Below are positions 6,816 to 13,983 of a DNA stretch of 36,732 nucleotides, piece after piece. Origin of the DNA: a virus; IMG/VR virus record IMGVR_UViG_3300008451_000417, positions 1 through 36,732 of that record. One strand, 5' to 3'. Below the pieces are notes generated by a model. It saw only the letters and a list, made by a program, of their open reading frames with translations, did not search any database and was not told where the DNA came from. The translations under genes and the position numbers were made by a program. Position 1 is the stretch's first letter, and every line of letters starts with the position of its first letter.

Positions 6816-7225
6816 TAATTCACCTCTCTATATAAAACCTTAAACATTTCTTTTGGACACGACCATACCAAACCGTCCTCATCTTTTAACAGATAATCAC
6901 CAACTCGCAATATAACCTCACGATTACTAAACAAAATGATTAAATAGCCTAAATATAAATCCAAATTGGTTTCAGTGAATTCACGTAACTCCACGTAACT
7001 CGTACGATCGTCAATCCCTTTCCACTGAAGCGCATGAACTAAATGACCCTTTAGAACACTTTGATACTGTTTCCACTTAACAGGTAAATACTCAATATCA
7101 CCAATTATATCACCGGTATCTCTATCGATTTGATGACGCATTCCTGTACCATCCTTGAACCTGGTATATTTAAACGTGCCAGCTGGTTCATGGAGAATGG
7201 TTATTTTAACTATTTCTGAAGTCAT
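6815..7225 (-). CDS. Hypothetical phage protein with C-terminal GDYLLKDEDG-type module (136 aa)
   Basis: Residues about 108-133 (V-G-D-Y-L-L-K-D-E-D-G-L-V-W-S-C-P-K-E-M-F) follow a pattern widespread in small phage proteins: P-G-D-x-I-V-x-G-x-x-G-x-x-x-x-C-x-P-x-x-F-x-x-x-Y. Its function is unknown. The N-terminal 100 residues are not recognised. The start overlaps the upstream stop (ATGA). Confidence 0.6.
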   Translation of the reverse strand: MTSEIVKITILHEPAGTFKYTRFKDGTGMRHQIDRDTGDIIGDIEYLPVKWKQYQSVLKGHLVHALQWKGIDDRTSYVELREFTETNLDLYLGYLIILFSNREVILRVGDYLLKDEDGLVWSCPKEMFKVLYREVN

Positions 7226-7680
7226 GCCTTACCCTTGTTGATAATCTCACCCATTACGTCTGAGGGGGGCCATATACCCTCATAGGACGCAATATTAGAA
7301 GCCCAACGGCTGTAGTCATCATTCTTTTGCAAATCGCGCTTTAATGATCCTTTGTAGTTGCAACGTCCGGTATACTTGCGACTGTTCAATACGCACCACC
7401 CTAGCACCCATTCTTTAGGAAACTTGCGAATAGTGACCTCTAGCTCAGATATTCCACCGATATCGTAGTGGTTGTTTAAATCAAGAGGGACAAGGGGTTT
7501 AAATAAGTCATTATCAATTGTGGTTCTCGTCATATCAATTGAATAACTAAATGAATTACACTCATGATCTGGCAACTTATTCAAAACCTTAGTGATAGAC
7601 GCTCTTATACTATCGTCTGAAGATGACCAATTCGTTAAAACTGCACTAGCAAACTCTGCAACATCCTCAATTAATTTCAT
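7222..7680 (-). CDS. Hypothetical protein (152 aa)
   Basis: No family recognised. An acidic/helical N-terminus is followed by a region with W-V-L-G-W-C and a C-terminus rich in W and Y. There is no predicted membrane segment. It overlaps both neighbours by 4 nt, the regular spacing of this operon. Confidence 0.55.
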   Translation of the reverse strand: MKLIEDVAEFASAVLTNWSSSDDSIRASITKVLNKLPDHECNSFSYSIDMTRTTIDNDLFKPLVPLDLNNHYDIGGISELEVTIRKFPKEWVLGWCVLNSRKYTGRCNYKGSLKRDLQKNDDYSRWASNIASYEGIWPPSDVMGEIINKGKA

Positions 7681-7865
7681 TTATGTTTCACCTTGTCCAA
7701 GTCTACTAAGTAGTGGTCTGATTGGTTTAACACGACCTCACCTTTACCTAATTCATACCCTAGGTTAAACGCGGTATTAGTCTCGAATTGAGTGTATAAA
7801 AGTGCCATATTGAAACTTAAAACGCTTGCGATGATAAATCCTAATGCAATTAATGTATATTTCAT
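7677..7865 (-). CDS. Small membrane or exported protein (62 aa)
   Basis: One hydrophobic segment at residues about 4-23 (TLIALGFIIASVLSFNMALL) follows a single lysine, then a polar tail of about 40 residues. It could be a single-pass inner-membrane protein or carry an uncleaved signal anchor. No lipobox is visible. AGAGGGA precedes the ATG. Such proteins in early operons can act on host envelope or superinfection, but no such role is shown here. Confidence 0.6.
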   Translation of the reverse strand: MKYTLIALGFIIASVLSFNMALLYTQFETNTAFNLGYELGKGEVVLNQSDHYLVDLDKVKHK

Positions 7866-7875
7866 GTTGTCCCTC

Positions 7876-7968
7876 TTAATTTCTATGTTCTTCCACGCAC
7901 TCTTTAATCATTGCCAATAATGCAACGATAATGATTAATAATCCAATTTCTTCAACGTATTTACTGAT
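7876..7968 (-). other. Open frame for a tiny membrane peptide lacking a standard start
   Basis: From an ATC at 7968 the frame reads about 30 codons to TAA at 7876. It includes a hydrophobic run G-L-L-I-I-I-V-A-L-L-A-M and a charged tail. AAAGGTGG lies at ribosome-site distance before that ATC, but there is no ATG, GTG or TTG. The frame is offset from the preceding 47-residue gene at an A5 run. So it may be reached by frameshift, by a rare start, or be separated by an indel. Confidence 0.3.
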
Positions 7969-8104
7969 TTTTAACCACCTTTTGCACTTTCTTCAATACT
8001 TTTCTTAATTCCTTAATCTTGGACAATGCTACCCATATAGATTGATTGCCTTGTTTAATAATCATTCGGTCATCTTCTATAAAGACTTGCGTTAATTCTC
8101 TCAT
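7961..8104 (-). CDS. Small charged protein (47 aa)
   Basis: The ATG at 8104 overlaps the stop of the 118-residue gene (ATGA). N-terminal half M-R-E-L-T-Q-V-F-I-E-D-D; C-terminal half a lysine-rich amphipathic helix (K-I-K-E-L-R-K-V-L-K-K-V). Not recognised. Its end abuts the odd membrane-peptide frame at 7876-7968. Confidence 0.5.
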   Translation of the reverse strand: MRELTQVFIEDDRMIIKQGNQSIWVALSKIKELRKVLKKVQKVVKNQ

Positions 8105-8457
8105 TCCATACCCTTTATAATAGCCTGAATAGTACCGTCTAATTCAATGGATTGACCGCAACAGGTACGACCCCACCATTGACCGTAATCATTACGCAAC
8201 AATGGTTCATTAATCTCATCTAGGCGGTTCGCTAACCAGTCAGTTACTAGGAACCATTGGAATACCTCTTTAAACTCACCCTCTTCTAAACCCTGCTCTT
8301 CACACTCTTCGTCGGTGTATGACATACCAGTGATATTGTCGTATGTGAATTCACCATTCGGTATATCTAAAAGGTCATTAACTAGCGATGTTTGATTAGC
8401 TAAAATATCAGTGTCAATAATACGTTTAACTTTTTGTTCGAATGTTTCAGTTGTCAT
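8101..8457 (-). CDS. Conserved hypothetical protein (118 aa)
   Basis: The C-terminal half (F-Q-W-F-L-V-T-D-W-L-A-N-R-L, then W-W-G-R-T-C-C-G-Q-S-I-E-L-D-G) matches a pattern I recognise from many proteobacterial phage and plasmid proteins, with V-S-D-W-L-A then R-T-x-x-G-Q-x-I-x-x-D. It has no assigned activity. N-terminal residues 1-60 are acidic and helical. AAAGGAAAA precedes the ATG. Confidence 0.65.
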   Translation of the reverse strand: MTTETFEQKVKRIIDTDILANQTSLVNDLLDIPNGEFTYDNITGMSYTDEECEEQGLEEGEFKEVFQWFLVTDWLANRLDEINEPLLRNDYGQWWGRTCCGQSIELDGTIQAIIKGME

Positions 8458-8469
8458 TTTATTTTCCTT

Positions 8470-8543
8470 TTAATCGTTAAAAATAATCATTGCCACAATA
8501 CTTCCAATAATCCATCCGATACAAAAGGATAAAAACCCTCCAT
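8470..8543 (-). CDS. Mini membrane protein needing a -1 frameshift (24 aa)
   Basis: A strong ribosome site (AGAGGAGG) precedes ATG at 8543. In the ATG frame only 18 codons follow. Three codons in, the sequence is G GGT TTT, which fits the X XXY YYZ rule for -1 slippage. The -1 frame continues to TAA at 8470 and encodes one hydrophobic segment (L-S-F-C-I-G-W-I-I-G-S-I-V-A-M-I-I-F). A missing T in the T5 run would give the same picture, so assembly error is not excluded. Confidence 0.35.
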
Positions 8544-8545
8544 CC

Positions 8546-8707
8546 CTACGCCTCCTCTACGATCTTCATTAACTCATGACGGTTCATTGGTATGCTTCTT
8601 ACGATAAGGCCCGTTGTAGCCCATATTAGACCCCTTACAACACGATGAGGGATGTTATGGTGATTCAATATCTCGATTGCTTGGTCTGTTGTTAGTTTAA
8701 TGTTCAT
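8546..8707 (-). CDS. First gene of the leftward early operon (53 aa)
   Basis: AAAGGGA precedes ATG 8707. The product is N-I-K-L-T-T-D-Q-A-I-E-I-L-N-H-H-N-I-P..., ending M-K-I-V-E-E-A. It has a mixed helical look with a short apolar centre. The opening T-T-D-Q-A-I-E-I-L might be a small helical DNA-binding fold, but no family is recognised. It lies about 90 nt downstream of the operon promoter, the usual place for a strongly expressed early protein. Confidence 0.55.
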   Translation of the reverse strand: MNIKLTTDQAIEILNHHNIPHRVVRGLIWATTGLIVRSIPMNRHELMKIVEEA

Positions 8708-8799
8708 TTGTGAAATCCCTTTCGATTAAAAACTATATTTATTCTAAGACTAATAAGTGTCACCTATTCCAATCGTTCCCGTGTTTCAGTGACTAACGA

Positions 8800-8829
8800 A
8801 TTATATCACCAATTACTGTCATCCGTCAA
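8800..8829 (-). promoter_or_regulatory. Leftward early promoter
   Basis: On the minus strand TTGACG (8829-8824), 18 nt, then TATAAT (8805-8800) with TG immediately upstream (extended -10). It is near consensus for sigma70 and placed about 90 nt before the first early gene. A TCAGTGA heptamer at 8786-8792 overlaps the expected transcription start and could be an operator. Confidence 0.75.
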
Positions 8830-8900
8830 CAATTAATTACATTAGTTTATAATGGTAATGGGTCACTGATTCGATGGGGGGTAATAATTCAATTGATTCA

Positions 8901-9271
8901 AAGTTCCACAAAGTTCCACAAAGTACACCGTGTTTTACATATGTAAAAATACAAAATACAGTAAATAGGTCATATAATTTACTTAAAGTGGCGTAGACTC
9001 TGTGATACCATATATTAATACCTTGTGGAATGTGTGGATTCTACCCTCGAAAGTTGACCAATTTTTACCCTGATTTTTGACCCAAAAAAACCCCTGATTT
9101 TCGTGGCGATTGTGGCACTTTGTCAAAAAAACCACTGAAATAGGCACAAAGTTCCACAAAGTCCACCACTTCTGACTATTCGGACACACGGTAGTTATCC
9201 ACAGGGCAAAAAAACGCGTTGTTTTTGTGTCACCCTGTGGATAACTCATAAAAATATGTGGACTTTGTGGA
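8901..9271. repeat. TTCCACAAAGT repeats (iteron-like)
   Basis: TTCCACAAAGT occurs at 8904-8914 and, sharing one base, at 8914-8924, then at 9152-9162. The inverse core ACTTTGTGGA lies at 9262-9271, and related CACAAAGT, GGCACTTTGT and CCTTGTGGA forms occur between. Phased repeats on both strands around DnaA boxes are typical of replication-initiator binding. Confidence 0.6.
9193..9246. other. Candidate replication origin: inverted DnaA boxes
   Basis: AGTTATCCACAGGG (9193-9206) and CCCTGTGGATAACT (9233-9246) form a perfect 14-bp inverted repeat. Each arm contains TTATCCACA, the strong DnaA box. The 26-nt spacer is A/T runs around ACGCGT and can form an inner imperfect stem. Position between divergent operons and next to iteron-like repeats supports an origin. 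No phage initiator gene is identified. Confidence 0.6.
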
Positions 9272-9344
9272 TTCCACGCACACTTCTAGCCACTTTAAGA
9301 CATGCCACGCTCAAAATAATGAGTCGTTGGACCCAATAAATCCC

Positions 9345-9398
9345 TGTATCATGGGCCATAATACCAATCGTTTGACACTAATAATGGCCCATGATACA
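9345..9398. promoter_or_regulatory. 15-bp inverted repeat around the late promoter (operator)
   Basis: TGTATCATGGGCCAT (9345-9359) and ATGGCCCATGATACA (9384-9398) are perfect reverse complements with a 24-nt spacer. The spacer contains the -35 box and the right arm runs into the -10 box. A protein binding both arms would cover the promoter, so this is a likely operator or activator site. Confidence 0.6.
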
Positions 9399-9400
9399 AT
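9372..9400 (+). promoter_or_regulatory. Rightward late promoter
   Basis: TTGACA (9372-9377), 17 nt, then TACAAT (9395-9400) with TG upstream as an extended -10. It is nearly consensus and points to the terminase-to-lysis operon starting at 9661, leaving a leader of about 250 nt. Confidence 0.75.
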
Positions 9401-9517
9401 GAGTTAGTCAGTGAGTAATGACATGAAATCCCGTGACTCACTGACACCTTCACTACCTATTGACCCAATTGAATCACCAAGCCCTATTGACTAACTAACT
9501 CACTAGGTGATAGCCTC

Positions 9518-9609
9518 ACTGAGTCATTTGAGTGCATGGGGAGGGGGTAGGGCCGACGCAAAAGGTGATTGCACTGGCTTAGATACCTCAGTAAATTTTT
9601 TTATTTTTT
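9518..9609 (+). terminator. Possible leader attenuator or small RNA end
   Basis: In the late leader, ACTGAG (9518-9523) can pair with CTCAGT (9587-9592), and inside it AGTGCA (9531-9536) with TGCACT (9570-9575). The outer stem is followed by T7-A-T6 (9596-9609). Stems are short, but the nested layout plus T-tract suggests premature termination that would release an RNA of roughly 200 nt. Confidence 0.35.
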
Positions 9610-9660
9610 GACCCTAGTGACCTAATTTTAAACAATCGTCATTAACCAACCAAAACCACT

Positions 9661-10284
9661 ATGAACCATCCCCCCGCTTACTCATTACCATCATTACCCC
9701 CAATAACCACCGCATCCTCTATTACACCTAAGTGGAATATTAAATCGATAGATATCCCCCTATCCACTCCTGTTCCAATACCTGAGTGGTTACATCCAAC
9801 CCCACCTCCTATACCTGCCAACCTCCAACTTACTAAACTTAAAAATGAAATAATGGAAACGCAATTTGACTCTTCATTCGAAAGGGTCCTAGACCAATTG
9901 GCAGAGGGTAAATCCCTTAAGACTATCTTTGAAGATGACCCCCGTGAATTCAAAGAATCTAAATTTATTAAATGGGTCTTGAAAGATCCCACTCGTAAGG
10001 AAGCGTATCATGAAGCGCTTGAAATAGGGGCTGAGATGATTGCTGCTGAGATGATTGAGATATCAGATGGAACTGACTCCATGGAAGACGTGCAGCGTTC
10101 CACACTCCGCATTAACACTCGCAAGTGGTTACTAGGGATATGGAACAAGAAACGTTATGGTGAGATTAAACAGATTGAGATGAATGGGGTTATTAGTATT
10201 ACCAATGCCCTTAAAGAGGCCAGAGAACGGGTCACGATAGACGCGTCGTATAAGGAGTTAGATGATGCAGAAACCGATATATAG
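9661..10284 (+). CDS. terS: Terminase small subunit, Sf6 type (207 aa)
   Basis: DNA-recognition subunit of the packaging motor. The C-terminal two-thirds match the Sf6-type small terminase: a helical N-domain (L-A-E-G-K-S-L-K-T-I-F), then W-V-L-K-D-P, then A-E-M-I-A-A-E-M-I-E-I-S-D-G-T, then the signature R-I-N-T-R-K-W-L-L-G-I-W-N-K-K-R-Y-G. The first 64 residues are proline-rich and lie outside the family. An internal ATG at 9853 would remove them, but neither start has a clear ribosome site. It overlaps the large subunit by 23 nt. Confidence 0.85.
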   Translation: MNHPPAYSLPSLPPITTASSITPKWNIKSIDIPLSTPVPIPEWLHPTPPPIPANLQLTKLKNEIMETQFDSSFERVLDQLAEGKSLKTIFEDDPREFKESKFIKWVLKDPTRKEAYHEALEIGAEMIAAEMIEISDGTDSMEDVQRSTLRINTRKWLLGIWNKKRYGEIKQIEMNGVISITNALKEARERVTIDASYKELDDAETDI

Positions 10285-11788
10285 TCCTTCTGAAGAGCAG
10301 GCATTAATGACTCAGTTATGGACTGACGACCTTGCTAATGACCCTGAAGCCTTCGTAATGTTCATTTACCCATGGGGAGTGGAGAACACGCCTCTAGCGC
10401 GGTTTAAAGGACCTCGTACATGGCAGAGGAAGGTGTTACGGTCGATAGCATTTCATATTAAGATGAACAAGGGTCGGATGGATATGTCCGTACTGCGTAA
10501 GGCAGTTAGCTCAGGTCGGGGGATTGGTAAGTCGGCACTCGTGAGCTGGCTCATACAGTGGATGATGACTACGCGCATTGGTGCGACTGTCATCGTGAGT
10601 GCTAACAGTGAGAATCAGCTTCGCTCTGTCACATGGGGTGAGTTGACCAAGTGGGTGACCATGTCGATACATTGCCATTGGTGGGAGATCTCAGCAACCA
10701 AGCTGATACCAGCACAGTGGTTGACTGACCTAGTCGAGAGGGACTTGAAGAAGGGTACTAGGTATTGGGCGGCTGAGGGTAAGCTATGGTCTGAGGAGAA
10801 CCCTGACTCGTATGCGGGGGTGCATAACCACGATGGGATGATGGTGATCTTCGATGAGGCATCGGGTATACCGGATAGCATTTGGTCGGTAGCGTCGGGG
10901 TTTTTCACTGAGAACATACTCGATAGGTATTGGCTAGCATTCAGCAACCCTCGTCGGCCTGAGGGGTACTTTTTTGACTGTTTTCACACTAAGGCGGAGT
11001 TTTGGGAGACTTCACAGATTGACTCGCGTACAGTGGAGGACACGGACAAGCAGGTCTATGCTCAGATTATCTCGGAGTATGGTGACGATAGCAATGAAGC
11101 CAAGGTAGAGGTTTATGGACAGTTCCCTGACATCGGTGATGGTCACCTCATCTCATCGAGAGCGGTGGACGGTGCTATCGAGAGGGAGGCTTACATGGAC
11201 CCCACTGCCCCCCTGGTCATGGGGGTTGACCCAGCTGGTGAGGGGAAGGATGACACTGCTATCACCCTTCGTAGAGGGTTGACAGTGTTGCCAGTGATAC
11301 GGTTCAGAGAGCCTGACCCTATGGCGTTGGTTGGGCGCATTATTAGCTACATTCGTGAGTATAAGCCCAAACTCATCGTGGTTGACCAAGTAGGACTCGG
11401 ATGGGGTATCGTAGGACGCCTTCAGGAACAGGGGTTTGCTGTACGAGGCTTCAAGGGATCGCGTGAGTCGAGTAACAAGCTGAGATGGAAGAACCAGCGG
11501 ATACAGGTATGGGATTTGATGAAGACTTGGTTAGAGGATGGGAGCATTCCTAACGATAAGAAGCTGCGCACTGAGTTGATGACGCAGAAGTTTAAGTACA
11601 CTTCCAACGGGGCTAAGAGTCTCGTTAGTAAACGAGACTCAGGTGAGAAGTCGCCGGATTCAGCTGATGCACTTGCTTTGACATTTGCCTATCCCATGTT
11701 CCAGGATGACGAGTTAGTACGCAGTATCCCTGTCGTAAGTCAGTACAAGAGTTACTCATCTGCACCAACGTCATGGATGAGTGCGTGA
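10262..11788 (+). CDS. terL: Terminase large subunit (508 aa)
   Basis: ATP-driven DNA packaging motor and nuclease. Seen: Walker A S-G-R-G-I-G-K-S (84-91), Walker B M-M-V-I-F-D-E-A (193-200), and the RNase H-like nuclease acidic residues in G-V-D-P-A-G (D323), V-V-D-Q (D375) and P-D-S-A-D-A near 465. Motif layout and length fit the Sf6/P22-like headful type. AAGGAG lies 4 nt before ATG 10262 and 7 nt before ATG 10265, so the second ATG may be used. The gene is clearly richer in G+C than the surrounding late genes. Confidence 0.93.
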   Translation: MMQKPIYSPSEEQALMTQLWTDDLANDPEAFVMFIYPWGVENTPLARFKGPRTWQRKVLRSIAFHIKMNKGRMDMSVLRKAVSSGRGIGKSALVSWLIQWMMTTRIGATVIVSANSENQLRSVTWGELTKWVTMSIHCHWWEISATKLIPAQWLTDLVERDLKKGTRYWAAEGKLWSEENPDSYAGVHNHDGMMVIFDEASGIPDSIWSVASGFFTENILDRYWLAFSNPRRPEGYFFDCFHTKAEFWETSQIDSRTVEDTDKQVYAQIISEYGDDSNEAKVEVYGQFPDIGDGHLISSRAVDGAIEREAYMDPTAPLVMGVDPAGEGKDDTAITLRRGLTVLPVIRFREPDPMALVGRIISYIREYKPKLIVVDQVGLGWGIVGRLQEQGFAVRGFKGSRESSNKLRWKNQRIQVWDLMKTWLEDGSIPNDKKLRTELMTQKFKYTSNGAKSLVSKRDSGEKSPDSADALALTFAYPMFQDDELVRSIPVVSQYKSYSSAPTSWMSA

Positions 11789-11823
11789 CAAGTGTTGCCT
11801 GAGATGATACCTTACCTGTCAAT

Positions 11824-13944
11824 ATGACAGATAATACTGATTTCCTAGCTGAGATAAAGAGTCGCATGATGATTGCGACATCCGCGTATTCTGACTCCCG
11901 TGAGTCTGAGTTACAGGATCTTAAGTTTGCAGCGGGTTCTCCTGATAACAACTGGCAATGGCCTGATGAAGTCCGTAACACTCGGACTAATCAGACCGTC
12001 AATGCACGACCTTGTTTGACAATTAACAAACTACCCCAACACATTAAGCAAATTACTAATGACCAACGGCAGAATAGACCCGCTGGTAAGGTCATCCCCG
12101 TTGACAGTGATGCTGATATTGAAGTAGCGGAGATATACGATGGTGTTGTAAAGCACATTGAGTATATCAGTGATGCTGACGTCGCCATTGACACTGCCTG
12201 TGAGAATCAGGTGACATTTGGTGAAGGGTACATACGCCTTCTGACTGACTACGTTAGTGATGACTCTTTTGATCAAGAGATTAAGATCGCTAGAGTGTGG
12301 AATAGCTTCTCAGTTTACATGGACCCAATGATGCAAGACCCTTGTGGTGCAGATGCCAAGTGGTGCTTCATCACTGAAGAGATGACTTACGATGAGTTTG
12401 AGAGAACTTACCCTAAGGCACAGTTAGCATCGTCAATTCAGGACCTTAGTAGAGGCGATGAGCAGATGAACTTCTGGTGTAATGAGAAGAACATCAAGAT
12501 TGCTGAATACTTTTATGAGGACTATGAAAAGACTACTTTGAATTTATACCCAGGGAATAAATCATTTTACTCTGGAACTCCTGAAGATATTCGTTATCAA
12601 GAAATCTATGGAGCACCTAAGAAAACTCGTTCAGTTCAACGACGCAAGATTAAGTGGTGTAAGACCAATGGTTTTGAGATTCTTGAAAAAGGTGAATGGG
12701 CGGGTCAGTACATTCCTATCATTCGAGTAGTTGGCAACGAGTTTATTGTTGAAGGTAAACGTTATGTATCAGGAATCGTGAGAAATGCCAAGGATGCACA
12801 ACGCATGTATAACTACTGGACTAGTCAAGAAGCAGAGATGCTTGCTTTGGCTCCAAAGGCACCATTCATCGCCATCGCTGGACAGATTGAGAACTTCCAA
12901 GATGACTGGAAGACTGCTAATACTAATAATCATTCAGTATTACTTTACAATGCTACGACAGTAGCTACCGGTGAAGCGATTCTTCCACCACCTCAGAGGT
13001 CTATGCCGCCGATGGCACAGACAGGGCTCATACAGGCCAAAATGGGGGCCTCTGAAGACATTAAGGGTACAACTGGTCAGTATGACGCTAGTTTAGGTGC
13101 TACTTCTAACGAGCGGTCAGGTAAAGCCATCCTCGCAAGGGAGCGTCAGGTTGATACAGGCACTTATCATTACGTTGACAACTTAGCTCGTGCTGTGCGG
13201 TACTATACCCGTCAGATTGTGGATTTGATTCCTAAGATTTATGACACTCAACGAATTGCTAGAATTATCGGAATTGATGAACAGATTAAAACAGTAAAAA
13301 CTGATCCTTCTCAACAAGAGCCGGTTAAAGAGATTAGAGATCCTAATACAAATGTACTTATTGAAAAGATCTATAACCTTGGGGTAGGTCGATATGATGT
13401 CTGTGTAACCACTGGTCCTAGTTATATGACAAAGCGTCAAGAAGCCATGGAGTCAATGAGTCAGATATTACAAGCCAATCCTCATTTATGGGCAGTTGCT
13501 GGCGACATATTCGCAAGAGATATGGACTGGCCTGGTGCTCAAGAGCTTGCGAAACGACTTAAGAAGACTATTGATCCTAAATTACTAGAGGATGCTGAAG
13601 ATCCAATGGTGGCAGCAGCGAATCAGAAGATGCAAGAAATGGCTGCTGAGTTAGATCAATTGCATCAAATGGTACAAAATGTGTCTAAATCGCTTGAAGT
13701 ACAAGAGTCTAAGCGTAAAGACGAAGAAGTACAGATTAAAGCATATGATGCTGAGACTAAAAGACTTTCTGCATTACAAGCAGGATTAACTGAAGACCAG
13801 GTGCAAGATATTGTAAGAGGTACTATCGATAGTATGATGGTAACTGGTGATTTAGGTGTTATGGATTCACTTCCACTACCTTCTGAACCACAGCAGCAAC
13901 CAGTTCCTGATCAACCACCAATTATGCTTGATGCTCTACAGTAA
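11824..13944 (+). CDS. Portal protein, P22 type (706 aa)
   Basis: Forms the dodecameric ring at the packaging vertex. The sequence follows the P22 portal family: N-A-R-P-C-L-T-I-N-K-L-P then N-D-Q-R-Q-N-R-P near residues 60-85, E-N-Q-V-T-F-G-E-G-Y, F-S-V-Y-M-D-P, a central T-G-Q-Y-D-A-S-L-G-A...R-S-G-K-A-I-L, and a long helical, Q-rich C-terminus (about 590-660) that could form the barrel. Length is close to P22 gp1. The first part of the gene has higher G+C, while 12500-12780 and the end are AT-rich, a mosaic look. Confidence 0.92.
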   Translation: MTDNTDFLAEIKSRMMIATSAYSDSRESELQDLKFAAGSPDNNWQWPDEVRNTRTNQTVNARPCLTINKLPQHIKQITNDQRQNRPAGKVIPVDSDADIEVAEIYDGVVKHIEYISDADVAIDTACENQVTFGEGYIRLLTDYVSDDSFDQEIKIARVWNSFSVYMDPMMQDPCGADAKWCFITEEMTYDEFERTYPKAQLASSIQDLSRGDEQMNFWCNEKNIKIAEYFYEDYEKTTLNLYPGNKSFYSGTPEDIRYQEIYGAPKKTRSVQRRKIKWCKTNGFEILEKGEWAGQYIPIIRVVGNEFIVEGKRYVSGIVRNAKDAQRMYNYWTSQEAEMLALAPKAPFIAIAGQIENFQDDWKTANTNNHSVLLYNATTVATGEAILPPPQRSMPPMAQTGLIQAKMGASEDIKGTTGQYDASLGATSNERSGKAILARERQVDTGTYHYVDNLARAVRYYTRQIVDLIPKIYDTQRIARIIGIDEQIKTVKTDPSQQEPVKEIRDPNTNVLIEKIYNLGVGRYDVCVTTGPSYMTKRQEAMESMSQILQANPHLWAVAGDIFARDMDWPGAQELAKRLKKTIDPKLLEDAEDPMVAAANQKMQEMAAELDQLHQMVQNVSKSLEVQESKRKDEEVQIKAYDAETKRLSALQAGLTEDQVQDIVRGTIDSMMVTGDLGVMDSLPLPSEPQQQPVPDQPPIMLDALQ

Positions 13945-13983
13945 GCATGTTAATTTAACAGAAACGATTTAAAGGATAATATA

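Larger units (their letters stand above)
8786..9522. repeat. Five TCA[G/C]TGA heptamers
   Basis: Copies at 8786-8792, 8863-8869, 9408-9414, 9438-9444 and 9516-9522. The heptamer is its own reverse complement apart from the centre. By simple base counting about 0.1 copy is expected in 740 bp. Two copies flank the early promoter and three follow the late promoter, as expected of a shared operator. Confidence 0.5.
8708..9660. other. Control region without convincing genes
   Basis: Gap of about 950 bases between the divergent early and late operons. It holds the early and late promoters, direct and inverted TTCCACAAAGT repeats, paired DnaA boxes, an 11-bp inverted pair CTTAAAGTGGC (8982-8992) / GCCACTTTAAG (9289-9299) that frames the repeat-rich core, TCA[G/C]TGA heptamers, and a T-rich attenuator-like end. 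The only long frame (8983-9249, minus) runs through the repeats with no ribosome site and is not accepted as a gene. Confidence 0.75.

Noticed and set aside
8983-9249. 88-codon minus-strand frame in the control region
   Set aside because: It runs through the TTCCACAAAGT repeats and DnaA boxes, has no ribosome site and its translation is not protein-like.
9530-9560. G-quadruplex in the late leader (GGGG-A-GGGGG-TA-GGG)
   Set aside because: Only three G-runs are present; a fourth is missing.
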